A stretch of DNA of 64,000 nucleotides, taken from Candidatus Poribacteria bacterium (lineage in GTDB: Bacteria; Poribacteria; WGA-4E; GCA-2687025). The notes beneath the pieces were generated by a model. That model was not told the DNA's origin. It made no database searches and was given only the letters and a program-made list of their open reading frames with translations. Position 1 is the first letter of the stretch. Each line of letters starts with the position of its first letter. Location of the stretch: the NCBI GenBank assembly GCA_026004875.1, contig BPJZ01000005.1:62001-126000 (forward strand), given 5' to 3'. Positions 33,568 to 43,348 of this stretch are shown one piece after another. Position numbers and translations under genes: made by a program.

Positions 33568-34713
33568 CTACCGAATGGCCTTCACGCCGCCGCCGGCCAG
33601 AACACGGCGGACCTCCCGCTCAACGGCGGCCTGGTTGACCATCGTCACATCGCCCGGCGTCTCCTGAACGAGAATCCCGTGCGCCGCGCCCCAGTTCACC
33701 GCGGTCTCCAGGTCCTTGCCCTTCAGGAGCGCTGCCAGGACGCCGGAGGCGAACGAATCGCCGCCCCCCGTCCGATCCCGAATCGGAACGTTCTCCCGCA
33801 CCGGCGCAACGTGCCACTCGTCGTTCAGCACGTCATAGAGAACCGCCCCCCAACTGATCAGGTCGGCGTTGTGCGCGCCGCGCCACTGCGTCCCGATCAG
33901 GCTCAGGTTGGGATAGTCCTTGGCTACCTGCCGAACGGTCTCCTTGTAGGCGCCCAGCCACTCATCGAACGGGGCGCCCTCCTCCACGTGGGTCTCATAG
34001 CCCAGCGCGTCGGCAAGGTCCGAGTCGTTGCCTACCAGCATTCCCAGGTAAGGGGCCAGCCGCCGGTTGATCGCGCGGGCCCGCTCCTTGTTCGGCTCTA
34101 CTTTAGAGCGATAGTTCAGGTCGGCGGAGACGAACGTCCCGTGTTCAGCGGCCTTCTGGGCCGCCTCAATTGCCAGGTCCGCCGTGCGCGGCCCGATCAG
34201 CGTAAAGATGCCGCCCGTGTTGAAGACCCGAACCCCCTCCACGCCGAACAGGTAGTCAAAATCAAAATCTCCCGGCTCCAGGCGGGTCGCCGGCGTGTGG
34301 GCTCGATAATAGGTCGTATCCGACGGGATCACTCCGCTGCCCACATAGGTAAAATTAACGCCGTTGTGAAGAGTTCCCTTCGCGTCGGTCGAGTATTTGG
34401 AACCGTCGTTTTTGGTGTTCCACCAGATGATCTTGGAGGTGTCCACCCCCAGCTCGCGGAGCTGATTGCGGATGTTCTCCCCGATCGGGTCGTCCACCAA
34501 CGCCGTCAGGACGGCGGCCCGCAGTCCGAAGGTATAGGCCGCTCCGCAGGCGACGTTGGTCTCTCCACCGCCCTGAGAGACTCGGATGTTGTCCCGCATC
34601 CGGGCCGTGGGCACGTCGCGGGGATCGAATCGAAGCATCACCTCCCCCAGCGAGACGATGTCGTACTTACACCCTTCCCGCTTGATCTCCGAATAGCGCA
34701 CGACTTGAGCCAT
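33568..34713 (-). CDS. PfkB family sugar kinase, probable 2-keto-3-deoxygluconate kinase
   Basis: 381 residues. PfkB marks are SQGGGETNVACGAAYTFGLR near the start and the catalytic segment DRTGGGDSFASGVLAALLKG near the C-terminus, with Asp as the catalytic base in GGGD. Its position directly before the KDPG aldolase gene suggests it phosphorylates KDG to KDPG. Fructokinase-like specificity cannot be excluded. It is longer than typical KdgK (about 310), with an insert around residues 95-130 (NTKNDGSKYSTDAKGT). Confidence 0.84.
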   Translation of the reverse strand: MAQVVRYSEIKREGCKYDIVSLGEVMLRFDPRDVPTARMRDNIRVSQGGGETNVACGAAYTFGLRAAVLTALVDDPIGENIRNQLRELGVDTSKIIWWNTKNDGSKYSTDAKGTLHNGVNFTYVGSGVIPSDTTYYRAHTPATRLEPGDFDFDYLFGVEGVRVFNTGGIFTLIGPRTADLAIEAAQKAAEHGTFVSADLNYRSKVEPNKERARAINRRLAPYLGMLVGNDSDLADALGYETHVEEGAPFDEWLGAYKETVRQVAKDYPNLSLIGTQWRGAHNADLISWGAVLYDVLNDEWHVAPVRENVPIRDRTGGGDSFASGVLAALLKGKDLETAVNWGAAHGILVQETPGDVTMVNQAAVEREVRRVLAGGGVKAIR

Positions 34714-34734
34714 GTTCGCCCCTCTACGTTACAG

Positions 34735-35814
34735 CTACGAGGATGCCTTCTGCTTGAAGTAGTAGACCGGCGTCTCCACCCATTCGACATCCAGCTTGCG
34801 GAGTCCCGCAGCGATTCGGCGCGTTTCGTCCTCGCGGGACCAGCTTCCGTCCAGGATCGCCCCCAAGTTCTTGTGAAGCTCACCCCAAGCGTCGTTCTCT
34901 TCCTCAACAGGGATCAGGAACATCCGGATCGGTTCGTCCTCCCGACCGCTGAGGGCCAGGTTCGCCCGGATGCGCTCCCGATTGTCCTGCGGCGCGTCGC
35001 CGACCATAACCAGGACGTCGTATTGGGCCGGCCGAGACTCCAAAAGGGGGCGCTCCTGTTCGATCGCCTCCTGAATCTCCCGATCGCTGACCGCTCCGAC
35101 CATCATCGTCACCAGAGCGTGGTGCTTTTTCCCGGCTTGCTGGGCCCAGAGCGCCTCCAGGCAGCCGCTGATGCCGTAGGCCTCCACCTGGTGCTTGACG
35201 TGATCCTCCGGCGTGCCGGAGACGATGGCGATGTCCACCCCCTGCTGATAAGCGTCCTGGATAAACCGAACCGCGTTCGGAAAGGCGGTCATGTGAGCGG
35301 TGGCCTCCGGAACGCGGGCGTTCACCGCATCGGACCAGGCGAGGACGTCCTCTAGTTCAGCGCGAGCATCCTCCGGATCGTCTCCAGCGTCCAGAACGGC
35401 GCTTAAATCGCCTCGATCCAGATAGGACCGAAGCGCCTCCGGCGAGAAGGCCGAAGTAATCTCCGTCCAACGACGCAGATATTTGAACTGAGGAACCGTC
35501 AAGCCCAACGAGCGCGCCGCGCGCGTCTCCCGAACGATGTCGGCCCAAAGGTACAACGCCTTGAAACGAGTAATCCCCCGCGAGAGCGAATAGAAGTTCG
35601 CGTACATCCACGCCTTTAAGGCAACGTTCTGGATCGGCTGCATCCCATAGTGAATGCAGGTCGCCACACCAAAAGCCAGACAGTGCTTCTCCATGCCCAT
35701 ATCGATGCAACCGTCCAGATCGATTCCAAACCCGACTTTCTTCCCCCCAACGCGGTAGGAAGAAGGACGAAACGCTTCAAAACGGGTAACGTAGTGATTC
35801 TCCACAGGACGCAT
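34735..35814 (-). CDS. HAD superfamily phosphohydrolase-like protein
   Basis: 359 residues. HAD motif I is GFGIDLDGCIDMG (nucleophile Asp and general-acid Asp in DLDG), motif II is IAIVSGTPEDHVK, a Lys for motif III may lie in AGKKHHALV, and motif IV is MVGDAPQDNRER. A large, mainly helical cap insert occupies about residues 50-170. The substrate is probably a sugar phosphate, judged only from its place between gnd and the KDG kinase gene. The Shine-Dalgarno sequence is GGGAGGAG. Confidence 0.75.
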   Translation of the reverse strand: MRPVENHYVTRFEAFRPSSYRVGGKKVGFGIDLDGCIDMGMEKHCLAFGVATCIHYGMQPIQNVALKAWMYANFYSLSRGITRFKALYLWADIVRETRAARSLGLTVPQFKYLRRWTEITSAFSPEALRSYLDRGDLSAVLDAGDDPEDARAELEDVLAWSDAVNARVPEATAHMTAFPNAVRFIQDAYQQGVDIAIVSGTPEDHVKHQVEAYGISGCLEALWAQQAGKKHHALVTMMVGAVSDREIQEAIEQERPLLESRPAQYDVLVMVGDAPQDNRERIRANLALSGREDEPIRMFLIPVEEENDAWGELHKNLGAILDGSWSREDETRRIAAGLRKLDVEWVETPVYYFKQKASS

Positions 35815-35842
35815 CGGCGTCGAACTCCTCCCTTAGCGCGGC

Positions 35843-37315
35843 TCACTCCTCTGCGGGCAGCTCCGGACGACCCGGGCGCGGCCAATCGGTGTGAAACCGG
35901 CCCGGGCGATCGATACGCTCATAGGTATGAGCGCCAAAGTAGTCCCGCTGTCCTTGGGTCAGGTTGGTGGGCAGTTGCTCACTGGCCAACTGAAGGATGA
36001 AATCGCGCGAGGCGTTGAAGGCCATCGCCGGAACGCGACACTCCGCAGCCACCGTACAAACTCGCGTCAACGCCGTGAACCCTTCCTGGACCCACTCTCG
36101 AAACCGCGGAGCAACGATCAACGAGGGAAGCTCCGGGTCGGAGCGGTAAGCCTCCGTAATCTCGCCCAAGAACCGCGCCCGGATGATACACCCGGCCCGC
36201 CAGATACGGGCGATCTCGGCGATGTTCAGACCGCCAAAGTCGTGCTCCCGGTCGGCGGCCTGCATCAACCCGATCCCTTGCGTGTACGAGGCGATCTTGG
36301 CCACCAGCAGGGCCCGTTCCAGGTCCTGGATCAGCGCCTCCCGGTCGCCGGTGTAGGGCCGTGGAGGAAGGGACAGTTCCCGAGCCATTCGCAACCGAAG
36401 GTCGCGGAAGGACGAAATCGCCCGCGTCTCCACAGCGGCGTAGATCGTCGGAACCGGATAGACCCCCGATTCCAGTTCCAGCGAGCTGATTACCGTCCAG
36501 GTGCCGGTCCCCTTCATCTGAGCGCGGTCGAGGATATGGTCCACCAGATATCCGTCGGCGGAGGGGTCCTTATGGTGAAGGATGTCGGCGGTGATCTCGA
36601 CCAGGTAGGACTGTAGGTCCCCTTCGTTCCAGCGAGCGAAGACGTCGCCGATCTCCGGTGCGCTCATCCCCAACGCCTTGCGCATCAGGTCGTACGTCTC
36701 AGCGATCAGCTCCATGTCGCCGTATTCGATGCCGTTGTGAACCATCTTGACGAAGTGGCCAGCCCCCCCACGCCCGATGTAGGCAACGCAAGGGGCACCG
36801 TCCTGAGGAGCTTTGGCAGCCACCGCCTCGAGAGGTTCCTTCAGGCGCGCGTTATAAACCTCCAGCGAGCCGCCGCCGGGCATCATCGAGGGGCCGTGAC
36901 GAGCCCCCTCCTCGCCGCCGGAGACGCCCATCCCGTAAAAATGGACCTTGCCCTCCAGCTCGCGGCACATCCGCTCCGTCTCGCGCCAGTGCTCGTTGGC
37001 GCAGTTGACAACGACCGCATCCGACCCGAGAAGGGGCACCAGCTGATCCAGCACCGCCTGGGTGGCCCCGGCCTTGACCATAATGAAATAGATGCCGTCC
37101 CGACCGACCAGGTCCACCAGGTTCCGAATCTCTCCGTAGACGGGAAAGAGCCGCTTTTTGTACTCCACCTCGTCGGGGATGGCTTCGTAGCGCTCCCGAG
37201 TGCGGGCGTCGGTCCGGTTGAACAGGGCAATCGGATAGCCCTTCTCGGCGAAGTTTTGGGCAAAGTTGCTCCCCATTACCGCCATTCCGATCATCGCCAT
37301 TTTCGGTTGGGTCAT
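35843..37315 (-). CDS. gnd: 6-phosphogluconate dehydrogenase (decarboxylating)
   Basis: 490 residues, a normal Gnd size. The NADP-binding start is IGMAVMGSNFAQNFAEKGY with FNRT; the substrate region has GMGVSGGEEGARHGPSMMPG, and the catalytic helix FVKMVHNGIEYGDMELIAE contains the Lys and the HNGIEY signature. The C-terminal tail binds substrate in the partner subunit (FGAHTYERIDRPGRFH). It converts 6-phosphogluconate to ribulose 5-phosphate, CO2 and NADPH. It heads the minus-strand run gnd-HAD-kdgK-eda from its own promoter. Confidence 0.96.
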   Translation of the reverse strand: MTQPKMAMIGMAVMGSNFAQNFAEKGYPIALFNRTDARTRERYEAIPDEVEYKKRLFPVYGEIRNLVDLVGRDGIYFIMVKAGATQAVLDQLVPLLGSDAVVVNCANEHWRETERMCRELEGKVHFYGMGVSGGEEGARHGPSMMPGGGSLEVYNARLKEPLEAVAAKAPQDGAPCVAYIGRGGAGHFVKMVHNGIEYGDMELIAETYDLMRKALGMSAPEIGDVFARWNEGDLQSYLVEITADILHHKDPSADGYLVDHILDRAQMKGTGTWTVISSLELESGVYPVPTIYAAVETRAISSFRDLRLRMARELSLPPRPYTGDREALIQDLERALLVAKIASYTQGIGLMQAADREHDFGGLNIAEIARIWRAGCIIRARFLGEITEAYRSDPELPSLIVAPRFREWVQEGFTALTRVCTVAAECRVPAMAFNASRDFILQLASEQLPTNLTQGQRDYFGAHTYERIDRPGRFHTDWPRPGRPELPAEE

Positions 37316-37402
37316 GGATCCCCTCCGCGTGCTCTTCCCGAACGATTTAAAAAGACCGCTTCCGGTATCTCACCCTTTTCGACGTGTGCCCGTTTTGTCG
37401 GC

Positions 37403-37431
37403 ACGATAGCACACCGACCCACCGACTGCAA
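37403..37431 (-). promoter_or_regulatory. Promoter of the gnd operon
   Basis: On the minus strand TTGCAG (37426-37431), a 17-base spacer and TATCGT (37403-37408). The leader to gnd (start 37315) is about 80 bases. The 253-base gap 37316-37568 also must hold the plus-strand promoter of the metallopeptidase gene; I see only a weak candidate near 37520. Confidence 0.55.
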
Positions 37432-37568
37432 CAGCGCTCGGAGCGGGACGCCTTCTCCCCAGAGAACAAAGCCCCAAAGCCCCGTTGAGGCCTCCAGACT
37501 TCCCCCACTGCCTGCTTTATGGTAGTGTGGCCGTGGGCTTAGAGAGAACAGACCGGGAGATCGAACCG

Positions 37569-39642
37569 ATGCAAGCAAGAAAGGGGCGGATTGGACTCTG
37601 GACTGCGATATTACTGATCGCTTCAGCGGCCCATGCCGATCGAGTCGAGCTTCAAGACGGCACCGTCTGGGAAGGCGTGTACCTCCGTGATGACGGATTA
37701 CGTTACTTGGTCTGGGAGCGCCTAGAACAGGTCGGACACGCGCCAGATCACATTTTGCCCCGAAGCCGAGTTCGGAGTGTCGAGATTCAGCGTGGAGAGG
37801 ACTGGGACGCTCACCCTCCGCTGCCGGACCTGACGGTCACCTTTATTGAGCTGAATCCTAAGTTGTCTGGGCTGCACGGACGAGTGCATTACGACCGTTT
37901 CGGCCGTCCCCGAATCGGCGGCGCGCCGGCGCTGGTGGAGTTGCCCGAGGAGCGGGCCTTTTTGGAGCCAGAACGGATCGTCCAGGATCTGAAGCTGCAA
38001 TACGACCCCGGCGAACGGATCACCCTCACCGCCCACGTCAAGAACGTTGGGTTCGCTCCTGCAGGGCCGTTCCGGTACGCCTGGGAGCTGGACGGTCAGA
38101 CGCTCTCGGAAGGGACCTTCCCGGGAACTCTCGAAGAGATGGAGGAGACCACCTTCACGCTCCAATGGGAGTGGAAAGCGGGCGAACACTGGATCGCCTT
38201 TCGTGTGGAGAGCGATGAGCCGGAGATCGCCACTCTGAACAACGTGGCGAAGGATCCGCTTTGGGGCTGGGGATTGGTGTACGTCACCCATCCCAAGCGT
38301 CTGGAGCTGTGGCACCAGAATCGGACCGCCTACGGAACCTTTTCGTTTGAGGACTTCTACCGGTGGCATTTAGAGATCATGAACGCCTTGTTTGAGGCGA
38401 GTCGGTACCCGTCCACGCCGGAGGGCGTTCGCGCCCGGGTGCGGTTGGACCGCATCGTTGTGACGGAAGCGGTCGAGCCACTCCTGAGCGGCGGCTTCGC
38501 TGAGGACGGCATTCGCTACGATCAGGGCCGGTGGCTCTGGATCGACGACGGCGATCGAAAGGGCCAGTGGCAACCGCCGACCAAAGAGTGGCGCAATCAA
38601 ACCGAGTGGTCCCTTCCGCACGAACTGGGACACCAGCTTGGGCTAGTGGATCTCTATCGGTTGGACTATGCCGGAGACGAAACCCATCGTTGGCCGGATA
38701 ATGGCAAGCCGATCACTCACTTCTTCACCCGACCGTTCACGATGATGCACTGGCACGGGCCCCATCTGTGGAGCGAGGTACACGCCGCCTATCTCGATCG
38801 GACTCTGGAACCTCCCGCGCGGCCATTACGGGGACTTCTACTTTGCTGTCCCGGAGCGCAACGAGCTGTTAATCCTGGACATCAACGACCGACCGGTTCC
38901 AGAGGCCCAGGTGCGGATCTATCAGCGCGGCGTCCAGATCGACACGGAACGGCCCCCGATGGAGATTGACGGCGCCACGGTCTACCCGGTCGTCGAGGAC
39001 GGGAACTTCTCTCACCCGGTCTCCCCCCAACCGGTCGTCGTCGGAAAGACGGACGCGGCGGGACGTTTCCTTCTTCCGAACCGGCCGGTCCAGGAGGTGC
39101 GCACTCTCAACGGCTACCACCGGCGGCCCAACCCGTTTGGCAACATGGACGTAGTCGGCGACCGAGCGTTGTTGCTCGTCGAGGTCCGGAAGGAGGAGCG
39201 CTGGGCGTATTTCTGGCTAGAGCTGACCGACTTTGTGGTGGCCTGGCACCGCGGCCAGCGTGACCGATTCGTGCAGACCCTGCGGACGACCTTCCCCTCC
39301 TTGGACTCTCCGCCGCCCCCGGCCTCCGTACACGCAGAGCCGCTTCCGGAGGCGGGTCGCGTTCGAGTCGCCTGGGACCCACCAGAGAGGACCCGCGAAA
39401 CCCACCCCTACGATCGAATCGTCGGTTATCGGATCTTCCGACGAATCTCCAACCTGGGGGAGAACGAACGTCCCTGGTTTCCCGTTGCTACCGTCGGCCC
39501 CCAGGAGCGTACGATCGTCTTGGACCTACGCCAGAGACCCGAGGACCTGTACTATTACGACCAGGACGAGCGGATCGGCGTCGCCACTATCGGCGAGCTG
39601 GGAACGCTCAGCGGACTGGTCTGGCTCGTCTTCACTCCGTAA
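37569..39642 (+). CDS. Secreted zinc metallopeptidase-like protein (one frame break)
   Basis: A signal peptide (LWTAILLIASAAHA) leads to a short DUF-like beta segment (RVELQDGTVWEGVYLRDDG), a CARDB-like beta domain (about residues 145-235: LTAHVKNVGFAPAGPFRYAW) and a catalytic region with SLPHELGHQLGLVDLY, the HExxHxxGxxD zinc motif of metzincin-like peptidases. After an extra C at 38814-38816 the frame changes and the protein continues with beta-rich and FN3-like domains to a full 690 residues. Probably an extracellular or envelope protease. Upstream is a divergent promoter region; a sulfatase gene follows 13 bases later. Confidence 0.8.
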
Positions 39643-39655
39643 GGAGCCCTGATCG

Positions 39656-41164
39656 ATGCCCGAACGCCCGAACGTCCTTCTGATCACCAGCGACCAACAG
39701 CACTGGAACACGCTGGGATGCCTCAATCCGGAGATCCAGACGCCGAATTTAGACCGGCTCGCCGCCGAGGGGACGCTCTTTGAGCGGGCCTATTGCCCCA
39801 ACCCGACCTGTACCCCCACCCGTGCTTCGATGATCACCGGCACCTATCCCAGCCAGCACGGAGCGTACTCCCTGGGAACCAAGCTGTTGGAGGATCGGCA
39901 CACCGTCGGAGAGGACTTCCAAAAAGCAGGATACCGAACGGCTCTGGTGGGCAAGGCCCATTTTCAGCCCCTCCGCGGCACCGAGGAATTCCCTTCACTG
40001 GAGGCCTATCCGATCCTTCAAGACCTGGACTTCTGGCGGGACTTTCACGGCCCCTTTTACGGGTTCGAGCACGTCGAGCTAGCGCGCAACCACACCGACG
40101 AAGCCCACGTCGGACAGCACTATGCCCTCTGGATGGAGGAGAAAGGCTGCCACCATTGGCGCGATTACTTTCGTCCCCCAACGGGGAACAACCCCGATCA
40201 GCGCTGGAAGTGGCTGATTCCCGAGGAGTACCACTACGACGCTTGGATCGCAGAGCGCACCAACGCACTGATGGAACAGTACGCCAAGGAAGGGCGGCCG
40301 TTCTTCCTCTGGGCCAGCTTCTTTGATCCCCATCCCAAGTATCTTGCCCCTGAGCCGTGGGATACGATGTACGATCCGGCAAAGGTCACCGTTCCCAGCG
40401 TCGTTCCCGGGGAGCACGATAAGAACCCACCCCACTTCCGAATGACCCAGGAGGAGAAACCGGACTTTTCCGCCTATCGGGAGAGCGGCCAAGCCCTGCA
40501 TGGGATGCGCTCTCACCTTCACGATCGGGAGCGGTTGGCCAAAGATATCGCGGTCTACTACGGGATGATCAGCCTGATGGACAAGTATATCGGCCAAATC
40601 CTCGATCGCCTGGAGGCTTTAGGGCTGGCGGAGAACACCGTTGTCGTCTTCACTTCGGATCACGGCCACTTTTACGGCCATCATGGGTTGGTGGCCAAGG
40701 GACCGTTCCACTATGAGGATCTGATTCGGGTCCCGTTCATTGTGCGCTGGCCGGGGAGGGTTCCCGCTGGCCGGCGGTCACAGGCCCTCCAGTCGTTGGT
40801 GGACTTGCCGCCGACCTTTTTGAGCCTGTGCGGCATCTCCATCCCTAGGACAATGACCGGCGTGGACCAAAGTCGGGTGTGGCTGGGAGAGGCCGCTGAA
40901 GCCCGGGATCACGTGATCGTCGAGAACCGGCACGAACCGACGACGATTCACCTGAAGACCTACGTCAACTCGCGCTATAAGCTGACGGTCTATTACAATC
41001 AACCCTACGGGGAGCTGTTCGACCTGCAGGGGGACCCCGGAGAGCTTCACAATCGGTGGGACGACCCGGAGTATCAGTCGCTCAAAGCGGAGCTGCTGTT
41101 GAAGTTCCTCCACGCGGAGATGGGCAAAGAGCCGCTCCCCATGCCGCGCATTGCGGGCGCCTGA
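39656..41164 (+). CDS. Sulfatase (arylsulfatase/heparan sulfatase family)
   Basis: 502 residues of the alkaline-phosphatase-like superfamily. The signature C52-T-P-T-R with ASMITG is the site where Cys becomes formylglycine. Metal ligands are in ITSDQQ and VVFTSDHGHFYGHHG. No signal peptide is seen, so unless exported otherwise it would act in the cytoplasm or periplasm on imported sulfated sugars. It sits between a metallopeptidase and an esterase-like gene. Maturation needs a formylglycine-generating enzyme; the SUMF1-fold gene at 59874 lacks the expected Cys residues. Confidence 0.93.
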   Translation: MPERPNVLLITSDQQHWNTLGCLNPEIQTPNLDRLAAEGTLFERAYCPNPTCTPTRASMITGTYPSQHGAYSLGTKLLEDRHTVGEDFQKAGYRTALVGKAHFQPLRGTEEFPSLEAYPILQDLDFWRDFHGPFYGFEHVELARNHTDEAHVGQHYALWMEEKGCHHWRDYFRPPTGNNPDQRWKWLIPEEYHYDAWIAERTNALMEQYAKEGRPFFLWASFFDPHPKYLAPEPWDTMYDPAKVTVPSVVPGEHDKNPPHFRMTQEEKPDFSAYRESGQALHGMRSHLHDRERLAKDIAVYYGMISLMDKYIGQILDRLEALGLAENTVVVFTSDHGHFYGHHGLVAKGPFHYEDLIRVPFIVRWPGRVPAGRRSQALQSLVDLPPTFLSLCGISIPRTMTGVDQSRVWLGEAAEARDHVIVENRHEPTTIHLKTYVNSRYKLTVYYNQPYGELFDLQGDPGELHNRWDDPEYQSLKAELLLKFLHAEMGKEPLPMPRIAGA

Positions 41165-41223
41165 ACGCCCTCGGGGCCCAAACGAACGCCCTTGCTTTCA
41201 GCTTTCAGAGAAGGAGACGCACG

Positions 41224-43338
41224 ATGCTCGCCCCGGTTCTCGCGTTGCTCTTTCAGGCCGTCAGTCCCGACGACCGCTTAGCGGTTACGCCTCACCTTCT
41301 CGACTACGATCCGGAGATGCTCCACCGCTATCTGATGCGTCGGGCTCAGGAGCACTTCGCCCGTCAGGATCGCTTCTGGAAGGCGTCGCACTCGCCGGAG
41401 GAGTGGAAGGCCTATCAGCAGTCGGTCCGAGAGAAGTTCCTGCGAATGATCGGAGGGCTGCCTCAGGAGAGGACTCCGCTGAACCCGCGCACCGTCGGCG
41501 TGTTGGAGTATGAGGACTACCGGATCGAAAAGGTCATCTACGAGAGCCGACCGGAGTTCTACGTTACCGCGAACGTCTACGTGCCCAAAACGGGAACGCC
41601 ACCTTATCCGGCGATCCTCTCCCCTTGTGGCCACTCCGACAACGGGAAGGCGTACGAAACCTATCAGCGGGCCTGCATCGCCGCCGCCAAAATGGGCTAC
41701 GTGGTGCTGATTTATGACCCGATCTCTCAGGGCGAGCGGCTGCAGGTGGTCGAAAAGGAGACCGGTCGCTCCCCGATCGGATACGGGACGGCGGAGCACT
41801 GTCACTTTGGGAATCAGGGCTACCTGATTGGGATCAACCTGGCCCAGATTCGCATCTGGGACGGCATCCGGAGCCTGGACTACCTGCTTTCCCGCGAGGA
41901 CGTAGATCCAGAAAGAGTCGGCGTGATGGGCAACTCCGGCGGCGGAACGCTCACCACCTACTTGGGTGTCGTGGATCCGCGCATCCGGGTGATCGCTCCC
42001 AACTGCTACATCACCGATCTGGAGTACCGGCTGGCCTCGCGGGTGACCGCCGATCCGGAGCAGGACCTTGTTCCGCAGGTGGCCGAGGGGGTGGACCATC
42101 CGGATATGCTCGCGGTAATGGCGCCCCGACCGGTCCAGATCGGCGCGGCCATTGAGGACTTCTTCCCGATCGCGGGAACGCGAAGAACCTTTCTTCGACT
42201 CCGCCGCCTGTACGAGGCGCTCGGCGCCCCAGAGGCGATCGAGCTGATCGAGGGACCTCACGGCCACGGCTTCTCGCAGTTCCTCCGCGAGGGAATGATC
42301 CGATGGATGAACCGATGGCTCCAACAGCCGACGCCGGATTACACCGAACCGTCCTTTGAGGTCGAGTCGGACGAACGGCTTCTTTGTACCGAAACCGGTC
42401 AGGTGCTCACCTCACTGGGCGGGCGCACGGTCTTTCATCTGCTCTCGGAAGCGGCGCGAGAACGCTTGCCGCAGCGGCCCCTGCTGGAGACGGAACAGGA
42501 CCTCGTTGCTTACCGAAAGGCGATCCGAGAGAAGGTCGCCCGGGTGCTTGCCTGGGAGCATCCGCAGACGGCGCTCCGTGTTCGACACCTAGACACGATC
42601 CTTGAGGACGGTTATCGCGTCGAGAAGCTGGTTTTTCGCTCCGAGGAGGGGATCGAAGTCCCTGCGCTCTTTTGGGAGGCCGTCGGGCAGAACGCGCACC
42701 CGGCCCCGGCAGTGATCTTCGTCCACGAGGGAGGAAAGACCGCCGATCTGGAGGCGATTCGCCGGTGGTTGAACGAAGGTCGCCGCGTTCTAGCGATCGA
42801 CCCGCGCGGAATCGGCGAGACCAAATCGCGGCTCCAATATCGAGGCGACTACTATTCCCGGTACGGCGTTGAGACCGACCTAACCTATACCAGCTTTATG
42901 ATCGGCCTGCCGTTGCTGGGGCTGCGCGTCCGAGATGTAGTGCGCGCAGTGGACTACCTTCGCACCCGAACCGATGTGGCAGAGGACCAGATCGCCGTTC
43001 ACGGCGTTGGCGGCGGGGCCTTGCTGGCGCTTCACGCCGCCGTTCTCGACGAGCGCATCGCCGAGGTGGTCCTGGAAGAGATGCTCTACGCCTATAAAGC
43101 GCTTGTCCTGAACGAACGGTACGCCTACCACGTGAATATCTTTCTTCCCAACGTGCTTCTCGAATACGACCTGGGCGACCTGGCGGCGGCCGTGGCGCCC
43201 CGGCGATTGATTCTCCGTCGTCCGCTGGACCAGATGCGCCAAGCGGCCTCTCCTACCCACGTCAACAAGGAGTACAGCATCGCCGAGACGGCTTATCGAA
43301 TCCTCGGGCGCCTAGAAGCGTTCACCCAAGAGTGGTGA
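41224..43338 (+). CDS. Double alpha/beta-hydrolase protein (acetyl esterase-like)
   Basis: About 704 residues with two related alpha/beta-hydrolase halves. The first half (to about residue 370) has the nucleophile elbow GNSGGG and the catalytic His in GPHGHGFSQF. The second half has GVGGGA where GxSxG is expected, so it appears inactive. The family is annotated as acetyl xylan esterase or dipeptidyl peptidase-like in polysaccharide-degrading bacteria. The first hydrophobic residues (APVLALLFQAVS) could be a short signal. AAGGAG precedes the ATG. It follows the sulfatase by 59 bases, so removal of acetyl and sulfate decorations from polysaccharide fragments is a reasonable guess. Confidence 0.82.
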   Translation: MLAPVLALLFQAVSPDDRLAVTPHLLDYDPEMLHRYLMRRAQEHFARQDRFWKASHSPEEWKAYQQSVREKFLRMIGGLPQERTPLNPRTVGVLEYEDYRIEKVIYESRPEFYVTANVYVPKTGTPPYPAILSPCGHSDNGKAYETYQRACIAAAKMGYVVLIYDPISQGERLQVVEKETGRSPIGYGTAEHCHFGNQGYLIGINLAQIRIWDGIRSLDYLLSREDVDPERVGVMGNSGGGTLTTYLGVVDPRIRVIAPNCYITDLEYRLASRVTADPEQDLVPQVAEGVDHPDMLAVMAPRPVQIGAAIEDFFPIAGTRRTFLRLRRLYEALGAPEAIELIEGPHGHGFSQFLREGMIRWMNRWLQQPTPDYTEPSFEVESDERLLCTETGQVLTSLGGRTVFHLLSEAARERLPQRPLLETEQDLVAYRKAIREKVARVLAWEHPQTALRVRHLDTILEDGYRVEKLVFRSEEGIEVPALFWEAVGQNAHPAPAVIFVHEGGKTADLEAIRRWLNEGRRVLAIDPRGIGETKSRLQYRGDYYSRYGVETDLTYTSFMIGLPLLGLRVRDVVRAVDYLRTRTDVAEDQIAVHGVGGGALLALHAAVLDERIAEVVLEEMLYAYKALVLNERYAYHVNIFLPNVLLEYDLGDLAAAVAPRRLILRRPLDQMRQAASPTHVNKEYSIAETAYRILGRLEAFTQEW

Positions 43339-43348
43339 AGGGGACCGA

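Noticed and set aside
33679-35355. A 558-codon plus-strand open frame opposite the sugar kinase and HAD genes
   Set aside because: It lies antisense to two clear families, has no domain or ribosome binding site, and long antisense frames are expected at this GC content. The same holds for the long antisense frames opposite rel (3895-5307) and the epimerase (11556-12626).
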